A stretch of DNA of 64,000 nucleotides from Adenophora triphylla var. japonica (lineage: Eukaryota; Streptophyta; Magnoliopsida; Asterales; Campanulaceae): NCBI GenBank assembly GCA_022495995.1, contig JAFEMH010007457.1, forward strand, positions 1 through 64,000. The letters are read 5' to 3'. The notes beneath the pieces are model-generated. The model had not been told where the DNA came from. It searched no databases and worked only from the letters and a program-made list of their open reading frames with translations. Of the stretch, positions 1 to 8,155 are shown piece after piece. Positions within the stretch are counted from its first letter, which is position 1. Each line of letters starts with the position of its first letter. Made by a program: the position numbers and the translations under genes.

Positions 1-3000
1 TCTTAAAATAAAATACTTTTGCTACGCAAATACAAGTCTTTTGTCACATCGTACCCATAAACGCCTCTGTTGCTAAACAAAAAGCAGAGAAGATATGGAA
101 AGAGAGAAAGCAACAGCCCCTAGCCTCGACTCTTCATCATCATCAACATCCTCAAGCGAGAAGTCAGCACCCCCGCAAGAACTCGGGCCACCACACCCTC
201 GTCGTCGTAATATTGTACCTCTCCCGGGGTGGGTACCTGCAAGGCCTTCCCAAGTGGTCAAACCCGGCAAAAGGATCAAAGAGCAAGTGTGGTTTCATGA
301 CGAACTTTCTCCCTGCGGTTTCCCGCGTGCCGTAATCAAGAAAGACCAAATGCCTCCTCGGACTCCCGAAGACGCCCCAAGATCCATGCCATGCGCGCCC
401 GAGAGGGTCCCTCCAACCGCCGCCCCGGCCCGACTCCTCGGTGAGGAACGTCCACAAATGCCTCGAAGTCATCGGCCTCATATGCCGACACACATCGCTG
501 GTACCCGCAGCACAGCTTTTCCCCGCTAACTTTTTCGCAAAGGACCGCATCACTGGCTGACACGGGCGGGGTCGAGATTATGCTCTCCCCGTGACTCCTG
601 CATGTGTCACAAACCAAAGAAACGCTCGCCTAAAGAGATGCAGTCAGCAAAAAGAGAAAATACAAAAAGATGCCAAGACGTAAAAGAGTAAGCATACTCA
701 CCGGCATATCAAACAACTCTGGGAGGCAAAGCAGAGAGCCCCTGCCAGTGACGGGCACGGACACCCTCCGCCTCGCGATGAATCCCCACGAACATAGGTG
801 AAATCCGGCCTGTGCACCTAACCTCTCGGAGGACCCGCGGCGCCCACCCCGCCTCTCCTCGCTACAACACCTCGCGGCGTCCTCGCCTTCCTCCTCACAA
901 AGGTCCCATACTCCTCTCCAAACAAAACAAACTCTGATCCGCACTCACGCCGCCAAGATATCTTCTCAAACTCCAAAGACGTTTTATATCCCGGAATCTA
1001 TCATCCCAAAAGGCGGGTCCCTTCTGAGCCAAGGGGAGCATACCCTGTGGGCCATGCTCGCCGAGCAAGACCTCTCTCTCCCAAGTACATAACATCCTGG
1101 TGTCAAAGCCCCGCAAAGATCTTCCAGCTAGCGCTGGCCACCACTCGAGCACCTCGAAACCTTCATTAGCCCCATACCGAGCCCAGGGTGGCACAGATCA
1201 ACTCCGCCGGGCTATCTCTCCCCGTATGCTCCCCGCACATCCCCGTAGAGCGATGGTGAGCTTCCCCTACTCGCCTTCCTCTCCTCCTCGCAGTGACAGC
1301 CTGCAACCCAACATGGCAGATAAGGCCGCATGGCTCACAAGCATCTCGATCCCACTGAAACAACGAAGATCATCGTAGAACCACACCTTGACATGATAAA
1401 GCGTAGAAAGGCTCAAGCAGTAAAAGAAAACGGAGAAATGAGCGCATTGCTAAATCAAAAACAAAGAATAAACTCATACCTCCGTGTGAGCAAAAATCAA
1501 GCAACCCAAAGCAACTGCAAGCACGCTCGGCTAAACCGGGTCCAAAGAGAAAATAAAGCTCCTGGCCAAAGTGCCCGCCTCGCCCAAGCTATATCACGCA
1601 CTCTCCAAATCCGGGCCCCAAACTTCTCCAAACAGGAGCAAAGGAGCCGTAGTCGCGTGATTCGAGAACAGAGTCTCTGAAAGGGCAAACCACAGAAGGA
1701 GCGTGCCGACTGATCCGCGTCACCAGCCGGTACCACGGCAATAGGCCCCACACGGCGCGTAATCCGCATCTCCACATCGTCAGATCAAAGATGCCTGTGC
1801 CCTCTGCGAGGAAGAGGCGCAAAGCCCAACAACACCCAACACTCCTCGGATATCCCGTCCCTCCACCGCATCGGCCCTCCTTTGAAGGAAAGCCCTGATA
1901 GCAAAGCCAATCGCGGAGTCACCGTCACCTCGCCCCACCAAATGGAAGGTGTGGGTGGTATCCCACCAATACTCAGATAAGCCCAGGAAGATACTCTTGT
2001 TCTTCCTCGTATCAGAAATCCCGGCCAAGTTCTCCACGAACGCGCCCAAGCCAGAAGCATAGACAAATCTCTTAGGGCTCGGCCTGCCCTCCATAGAGAT
2101 ATCCGGCAACTGCTGCCACAGCTCCACTACTGCCTTGAGTGACCCTCGGGACTTCATCTTCTTGGCTTTCCCAGACAAAAGCCCCTCATCCTGCAGGTAA
2201 ACACAACAAAGGTACGTCAGTTACAGTACTTAATGCAAATTACCAAAAGGAAACCAAAGCATAAAAAAAGTTCGTCACAAAAACACGGCACACATTGCAC
2301 GCATTTTCACATGTAACCCGTCACAAAATACGGCATGCATTGCACATAATTTTCCCCATGAAGTCCGTCACAAAACACGGCACACACTGTACAAATTTTC
2401 TCAACAGAGGGATTAAGCCCTACACGACACATTTTCAAAAGACCCGTCACAAAACACGGCACATATTGCACATAAATTCCCCACATAATCCGTCATAAAA
2501 AAACACAGCACGAAATACATTATACATTTTCAAAAGAAAAGTCCGTCCCTACACGGCACATACTTTCAGACAAAACCCGTCACAAAACACGGCACATGTC
2601 ACATTTTTCACAAAAATTTGTCCCTACATGGCAATTTTTCTCACAATGTACACACAGAAATAGCATAAGGTACAAAACACCAAAGCATGCATTTCAAGGA
2701 GAGGCTCTTTATTTTTACAAATAAGAGCTAATCTACACATTTTTGCACAAAAATCACATACCCACAATTTTTACATGCTCAATTTCAACAATTCATCACG
2801 AATTTCACAAAAATCATGGCAAATAACAAAAGCCCCAAATATGCGAAAAACAAAAACCTAGTTCTAGCATTCAAAAATCCAAGCAAGGAATCAAGACGAA
2901 ATTGATTTCGTACCTCCCCGGCATTCCTAACTCGCCGATTATGCACCTCCGGATTCGGGTACAACACATCCGGGTCCTTCGAAGAAGGCACGAAGGAGAT

Positions 3001-3081
3001 GCAATTCCTTTGAAGCTCCGTCCTTTGCTCGATTGCCTCTTGGCTCCGTAGACGACGTCCTCTCCTTGCTCTTTCCGCCAT
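1..3081 (-). pseudogene. Plant mobile domain (PMD) gene, antisense ORF of a Tat-like element, decayed, runs off the left edge
   Basis: Seen: an ATG at 3081 opens a basic N-terminus of 56 codons. It ends at 2914 with a good donor (GAG|GTACG). A matching acceptor (CCTGCAG|GATGAG) lies at 2191/2190 and keeps the frame. Exon 2 then reads KSRGSLKAVVELWQQLP and WWDTTHTFHLV, followed after a frameshift near 1935 by GEVTVTP and ALLSGLSFKG. These match the plant mobile domain pattern (THTFHL..GE.TVT.....LLGL). Further donor-like sites (about 1481, 700) and acceptor-like sites (about 1358, 634) suggest more introns before the window edge. Known: PMD proteins occur both as host genes (MAIN/MAIL1) and inside Gypsy retrotransposons. 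Inferred: with tandem arrays and an LTR candidate on its upstream side, this is the antisense gene in the 3' region of a plus-strand Tat-type element. It is broken by frameshifts; the reading frame below about 1780 is uncertain. Confidence 0.5.
2270..2640. repeat. Degenerate repeats inside the PMD-gene intron
   Basis: About six imperfect copies of a unit built around CCGTCACAAAACACGGCACA, spaced roughly 50-60 bp apart, fill the middle of the intron that separates PMD exon 1 (ending 2914) from exon 2 (starting 2190). Copies differ by substitutions and small indels. No coding potential is apparent. Confidence 0.5.
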
Positions 3082-3239
3082 TACAAGCAATTCAAGCTAA
3101 GTGTGGAAGATTTTCTATGGATTTTGGGACAACAATGGAGTTTTTCTCCTTCTCTCTCTCTGATTTTCGCGAACTGGAAGAAGAAGAAGGAAGGGTGGCC
3201 TCGGTTATGTAACCGGTCAAAATCTGGGAAATGTAAAAA

Positions 3240-3300
3240 TCAGCATTGGTCCGTACGGACCTCTTTGCAGAGAGAGGCAATCCGTACGGACCTCTTTGCA
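3240..3300. repeat. Two copies of the palindrome TCCGTACGGA in the PMD-gene 5' flank
   Basis: The sequence GGTCCGTACGGACCTCTTTGCA occurs twice within 40 bp (about 3250 and 3285), upstream of the PMD gene. The same motif with small variations recurs about 2.8 kb away at roughly 5990, 6090, 6122 and 6234, just upstream of the LTR TATA box. The core is a perfect 10-bp palindrome. Confidence 0.5.
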
Positions 3301-3399
3301 ACATGAGGCCAAATTACTCCTTTGCCCTTATAATCTTTGTCCCTGGCTGTCCAAAGGCCTATTTCAGCAGATTCAATGCAGTTTGGTCCTTAACCCAAC

Positions 3400-4040
3400 A
3401 AATCCAACACCGACCGTCATCGTAGAAGTCTGATCTTCGCCACTAAACGGCAATCAAGCACCTGGCCGCCAACGTAAGCCCGGATTTCGCCCACTAAACG
3501 GCAACACTCAACACCGGCCGTCATCGTAAGCCCGGATCTCGCCACTAAACGGCAACTAAACGCAACTCAAGCACCGGCCGTCATCGTAAGCCCGGATTTC
3601 ACCCACTAAACGGCAACGAAACCACCGACCGTCATCGTAAGCCCGGATTTCGCCCACTAAACGGCAACACCAACACCAGCCGTCATCGTAAGCCCGGATT
3701 TCGCCTACTAAACGGCAACTCAAGCACCGCCATCATCGTAAGTATGGATTTCGCCCACTAAACGGCAACTCAAGCACCGGCCATCAAAGTAAGCCCGAAC
3801 TCCTTCCCCAGCAAGTCAAACGGGAATTCTTGCAAACTCGTAGAAGATTGCATATCTCAAGCACCGGCCGTCATCGTAAGCCCGGATTTCGCCCACTAAA
3901 TGGCAACTCAACCATCGGCAATCAAAGTAAGCCCGAAGTCACCTTCTCAACGGAAAAAGCCCCCACAAGGCCACAATATCCCCAGCAGATGAACACCGGC
4001 AGTCATCGTAAGTCCAACCTTTTCCCCAGCGGATAAAACG
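3400..4040. repeat. Tandem array of about 52-bp units with core GGCCGTCATCGTAAGCCCG
   Basis: Roughly ten imperfect units repeat the pattern accggccgtcatcgtaagc followed by ccggatttcgcccactaaac and ggcaa. Spacing between successive cgtcatcgta motifs is mostly 51-59 bp. Short reading frames through it are by-products of the repeat. The same core reappears in the opposite orientation in a shorter-period array at 7437-7620. Known: Tat-lineage retrotransposons often carry hypervariable tandem repeats between integrase and the 3' LTR. Inferred: this is such a region. Confidence 0.5.
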
Positions 4041-4139
4041 CGAGACATTCACACCTCTCACAGTCAAAGCTCAAGGCAGCCACGCCTCCGCAAACCGCAG
4101 TCAGAAGACGAATCATGTCCTCATACATAACATACCTTC

Positions 4140-4455
4140 AGCCCGGAAGGCTTTAAATCACTCAGTTCGGGAGACTGCATAAATCAGCCAAACTACTATC
4201 TCCAGCCCGGAAGGCTTTAAACCACTCGGTCTGAAAGACCTTATAAACCTCCCAAAGACATCATCTCAGGACACCACCATGTCCTCGCAATCGACCTCGG
4301 CGGTTACCACATCCTTAGGGCACCACCATGCCCTCGCATCATCTTAGGACGGGACACGTCCTCCTACACCACAAACCAATCTTCTCGTAAGATTACCCAT
4401 CTTCTCGTAAGATTAATCGATCTTCTCGTAAGATTACCCATCTTCTAGTAAGATT
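4140..4455. repeat. Short tandem duplications (about 62-bp and about 21-bp units)
   Basis: Two copies of a unit beginning cagcccggaaggctttaaa start near 4139 and 4203. A paired accaccatg/ccctcgca motif follows near 4270 and 4322. Four copies of cttctcgtaagatta with a short spacer occupy about 4381-4455. These small arrays lie between the 52-bp array and the main minisatellite and look like parts of the same unstable 3' region. Confidence 0.5.
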
Positions 4456-5560
4456 GCATACCCAGGACGCCTCCACGTCCTTACCATCGACCTATACGGT
4501 CACCAGGATGCCTCCACGTCCTTACCACCGACCTATACGGTCACCAGACGCCCACGTTCCTACCATCGACCTATACGGTCTACCAGATGCCTCCACGTCT
4601 ACCATCGACACTATACGGCCACCAGACGCTCCACGTCTCCATCGACATCGACCAGCGCCACCCAGACGCGCTCCACGCTCTTATCGACCATGCGTGGCCA
4701 CCAGACGCCTCCACGTCACTTACCATCGACTATGCGGCACCCGACGCTCCACGTCTACCATCGACTGCGGTGGCTACCTGTGACGCTCCACGTCCTACTA
4801 TCGACCTATACTGGCCACCTGTGATGCCTCCACGCCCTTACCATCGACCTATACGGCCACCAAGACGCCTTCACGTCCTTACCATCGACCTATACGGCCA
4901 CCTGCAGACGCCCACGTCACTTACCATCGACCTATACGGCCACCCAGACGCTCCACGTCCTTACCACCGACCTATACGGCCACCCAGACGCTCCACGTCC
5001 TTACCACCGACCTATACGGTCACCAGACGCCTCCACGTCCTTACCACCGACCTATAGTCACTACCAGACGCTCCACGTTTCATTACCGATCGGCCTATAC
5101 GGCTACCCAGACGCTCCACGCTCTGGCCATCGACCCATGCGGCCACCTGTGACGCTCCACGTCCTTACCATCGACCTATACGATCACCCAGACGCCTCCA
5201 CGCCCTTACCATCGACCTATACGGCCACCCAGATGCCTCCACGTCCTTACCATCGACCTATACGGCCACCTGCAGACGCTCCACGTCCCTTACCATCGAC
5301 CTATACGGTCACCCAGGATGCCTCCACGTCCTTACCATCGACCTATACGGTCACCCAGGACGCCTCCGCGTCCTTACCATCGTCCTATGCGGTTACCCCA
5401 GGATGCCTCCACGTCCTTACCATCGACCTATACGGTCACCCAGGATGCCTCCACGTCCTTACCATCGACCTACGCGTCATCCAGACGCCTCCACGTCTCT
5501 CACACTACCCACGCGGTCACCCACGACGCCATCACGTCCACACGCCCACCCACCCACGCA
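4455..5560. repeat. Minisatellite, about 41-bp unit, roughly 27 copies
   Basis: A unit consisting of gacgcctccacgtccttacc followed by atcgacctatacggtcac and a short linker repeats for about 1.1 kb, with spacing near 40-42 bp. Variation is mainly single-base indels and swaps (gacgct/gatgcc, tatacggt/tatacggc). Open frames rich in Pro, Arg, His and Thr across the block exist only because the unit lacks stops in some frames. It sits between the antisense PMD gene and the LTR candidate, the position where Tat-type elements carry tandem repeats. Confidence 0.5.
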
Positions 5561-6267
5561 CAACTACACTCACCCCACGCACGAACTACGATCAGGCTTG
5601 ATTCCCGCCAGGGATACTTAGGAATTCTATCACAGGGTCCAGCCAACTTACCTAAACGGTCACACAACAGGATACCGCCATGTCCTCACACACCGACCTA
5701 CACGGTCACTTCCTCTCCCAGCACGCGATCCAGATCAGGACCCTTATCTTATCGACGACCCCACTTCCTCCGTAAGTGACGTCGTCAAGGGGCTTCTGTA
5801 AGTACCCCAATCTGGATCACCCTCTTCCGAGCACACGGAAAACACCGCAGACTCACAAACGCAGTCTCGAAGACCCGTGACACTCAAAACCCTCAAAACC
5901 TCCAACCAAACCAAGGGAGGGACCTTTCTGGGACAAAAAAGCACAAAAGGACTTTTTAGGAATTTTTCAGAAATTAGAAAAGCAAATGTGGTCCGTAAGG
6001 ACCTCTTTGTTTTAATGATTACTGAATCCCCTTAAAGTCCAACTTATTCCCTCAAATCCCGTGAAACATCATTACTCAGCTACATGGTTGGTCCGTACGG
6101 ACCTTTATGCATGTGGTTGAGTCCGTCACGGGACCTTATTGCAAACTTTCCGTACACCATCATTGCTGAATCTTCTTAAAGTCAAGATATTCCCTCAAAT
6201 CGAGAAAAACCAAAAACTTGGATTACCTGCAAGGTCCGTACGGACCTTATTGCACATTTCTGAGTAA

Positions 6268-6276
6268 TATAAATAG
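6268..6276 (+). promoter_or_regulatory. TATA box (TATAAATAG) of the LTR candidate
   Basis: TATAAATAG lies 20-30 bp ahead of a pyrimidine-rich start region (ctctccctccctcatttcac). The inferred transcription start is near 6300. It is preceded by four copies of the TCCGTACGGA-type palindrome. Confidence 0.5.
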
Positions 6277-6559
6277 AGGGCTCTCCCTCCCTCATTTCAC
6301 ACATATCCCTCTTCTCTCCTCTCCCCCCAGCCTTCTGACACCCCTCTATGTCCTCTCGAGGCACTCCCGGCCCCTTTCGGATCATTTCGAGGCCTTTCGA
6401 GCCCCCCTTGTGGTGCTCCGAAGCCTCTTCGAGCCTCCCGACGCCTCCTCCGCGCCGCCCCGAGGCACTCCCTTTGAGGTACTCTCTGAGGCCCCTCGCA
6501 GTACTCCGAGGCCTTGCCTGGTCTTTCCCGAGGCGTTCCGGCTCTTTCCGAGTCAAACC

Positions 6560-6725
6560 AGCAACTTGAACGCACGCCGAACCTCTGCCCGAGTGACTCT
6601 TGCCATCCCAACACACACCGAACCTCTGCCCGAGTAATCCCTACAATCCCAACGCACGCCGAACCTCTGCCCGAACGCAACCTACAATCCCAACACACGC
6701 CGAAACTCTATCCGCAGACAACCGG
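6560..6725. repeat. Four imperfect copies of a roughly 41-bp unit in the LTR leader
   Basis: The pattern cgaacctctgcccgagt followed by an aatcccaacgcac-type linker repeats at about 6578, 6620, 6660 and 6702. The last copy is diverged. It lies downstream of the TATA box, so it would be in the transcript leader. Confidence 0.5.
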
Positions 6726-7110
6726 CTCCTCCCGAAGCAATCCCGGTCCGTCCCGGAACACTATTCCATCCTCAAACACTATTCCCCAACGGAAGACAGA
6801 CACGAACAAACATTGGTAAGGCTTTCTTCCTACACTATTTCAATACATTTCAATAAAGCAGTGTACAATGTAGACATCCGACACAGCATGCATTTTTAAA
6901 AGCACATACATACACACACACAACAGTTAAAGAATTTAAGGGGTACCGAAAGACTCCTTTTTACGAGGCGACTCGGGTGAGCTCTAATATTCTAATATTC
7001 TCTTCCCGATGAGTCATCTGACCTCCGAACTCAAAAATCTCATCACAAAAAAACAATTTATTTTTAAACTGATGCCCCTTTTCAATGTTTTAGGCTTAAT
7101 AAAAATGGTG

Positions 7111-7128
7111 TGGCGACTCTACAAGCAA
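7111..7128 (+). other. Candidate primer binding site (tRNA-Arg type)
   Basis: TGGCGACTCT at 7111-7120 matches the start of the tRNA-Arg-type primer sites used by Ogre and other Tat elements (TGGCGACTCCGCTGGGGA); the rest of the site is diverged. About 300 bp of GC-rich, gene-less DNA (7129-7430) follow, then arrays in the opposite orientation, so no gag is attached to it here. Confidence 0.5.
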
Positions 7129-7436
7129 AACACAGCGAGACACCTCCAACCGCAAAAACGGAACGAGCCAGATGCCGGGGCGCGAACGCGCTGCCTATCG
7201 GATCCGGGCAACTTCCCGAAACGCGAGCGCACGAAAACGCGAGATGGCCGGGAACCCGCGCGCGAGCCGGGATCCGGGTAATTTCAGTTGGCGAAGGCGT
7301 GCTTTTTGTTGCCGAAGATGTACTCGACTAACGGAGGCGTGCTTCATCGCCGCAAACATTGCTCGGTTGGCGAAGGCGTGTTTTTTGTTGCTTAGTTGGG
7401 AAAAAAATTCGGGTTTACAATGACTGTCGGGGAAAC

Positions 7437-7620
7437 GAATTCAGGCTTACGATGATGACCGAAAAGGGATTCGGGCTTACGATGACGGCCAAAAAGAGGT
7501 ATTCGGACTTACGATGACGGCCAGGAAGGGATTCGAGCTTACGCTGATGGCCGAAAAGAGGTATTCGGTTTTACGATGACGGCTGAAAAGAGGTATTCGG
7601 GCTTACAATAACGGTCGAAG
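7437..7620. repeat. Tandem array of about 31-bp units, inverted relative to the 3400-4040 array
   Basis: Six units of the form attcgggcttacgatgacgg plus a ccgaaaagagg-type linker. The complement of the core is GGCCGTCATCGTAAGCCCG, the core of the 52-bp array at 3400-4040, here on the other strand and with a shorter period. The two arrays therefore share ancestry but lie head to head around the LTR candidate. Confidence 0.5.
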
Positions 7621-7880
7621 TTGAAAATGAGGAAGGGAATGGATTTTCGTTAAGTTCCGTTGAAGGAGGACGGGCTTACTTTGGAGGCCGGAGTTGAAAA
7701 TGAGGAAGGGAATGGACTTTCGTTAAGTTCCGTTGAAGGAGGACATGCTTACTTTGGAGGCCGGAGTTGAAAATGAGGAAGGGAATGGACTTCCGTTAAG
7801 TTTTGTTGAAGGAGGACGGGCTTACTTTGGAGGCCGGAGTTGAAAATGAGGAAGAGAATGGACTTCTGTTAAGTTCCTGT
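7621..7880. repeat. Tandem array, 73-bp unit, about 3.5 copies
   Basis: Successive ttgaaaatgaggaa motifs lie at 7621, 7694, 7767 and 7840, a strict 73-bp spacing. Units contain cttactttggaggccgg and tcgttaagttccgttgaagg. Copies are nearly identical, so this array is young. An open frame through it is a by-product of the repeat. Confidence 0.5.
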
Positions 7881-7889
7881 TATGCTGGG

Positions 7890-8155
7890 GATCTAGGTGC
7901 AGAGTGCCATGAATTAAAAGGGAAAAGTAGGGTTTTTACCCTACAATTTCATCCGCGCGGATGGAATCAGCGTGGCGACGGGTTCAAAGAGCAGAACAGG
8001 CCGTGCTCTCTTCTTCCTTTTTTTCAAACAGGTTTGTCGAGAGAAAGAGAGAAAAGAGAGAAAAACCTTCATTGTTGTACAAAATCTCTGCTAAAACCTT
8101 TAAATTTGAGGCTATGGAGCGAGGGGAAGGTTCTAATATAGGCCACCATGGTTGG
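7890..8155 (+). pseudogene. Remnant of the 5' end of a second antisense gene, related to the PMD gene
   Basis: Seen: the plus strand at about 8030-8120 reads a purine-rich leader, then aaaaaccttcattgttgt and acaaaatc, then an ATG at 8114. The leader of the PMD gene on the minus strand (about 3155-3100) reads aaaaactccattgttgtccc and aaaatc before its own ATG. Both also carry a palindromic TCCG-NN-CGGA motif upstream (TCCGTACGGA there, TCCGCGCGGA near 7952 here). Inferred: this is the homologous 5' end of an antisense gene belonging to the minus-strand element to the right. It is cut off at about 8155, where RT-coding sequence on the other strand begins abruptly. Confidence 0.5.

Larger units (their letters stand above)
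5797..7110 (+). repeat. Candidate LTR of a Tat-like element, with promoter
   Basis: Seen: a purine-rich tract (caaggggcttc) ends at 5796 and is followed by TGTAAGTACC. A strong TATA box lies at 6268-6276 and a tRNA-type primer site starts at 7111. These bracket about 1.3 kb. Inside are copies of the TCCGTACGGA palindrome upstream of the TATA box and a pyrimidine-rich leader after it. Inferred: this is an LTR in plus orientation. Boundaries are weak because no second copy is visible and the right end does not read CA. If it is the 3' LTR of the left element, the primer site just after it is unexpected; it may instead be a 5' LTR of a truncated neighbour. Confidence 0.5.

Noticed and set aside
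95..529. Plus-strand open frame of 144 codons
   Set aside because: Low-complexity Ser/Pro/Arg content on the strand opposite the decayed PMD gene; no family resemblance.
3400..5560. CRISPR-like spaced repeats
   Set aside because: Units are contiguous and degenerate with no unique spacers, and the DNA is plant nuclear; these are tandem arrays of a retroelement 3' region.
4454..5779. Four overlapping Pro/Arg/His/Thr-rich open frames
   Set aside because: They are translations of the 41-bp minisatellite, whose unit length and lack of stops create open frames in several phases.
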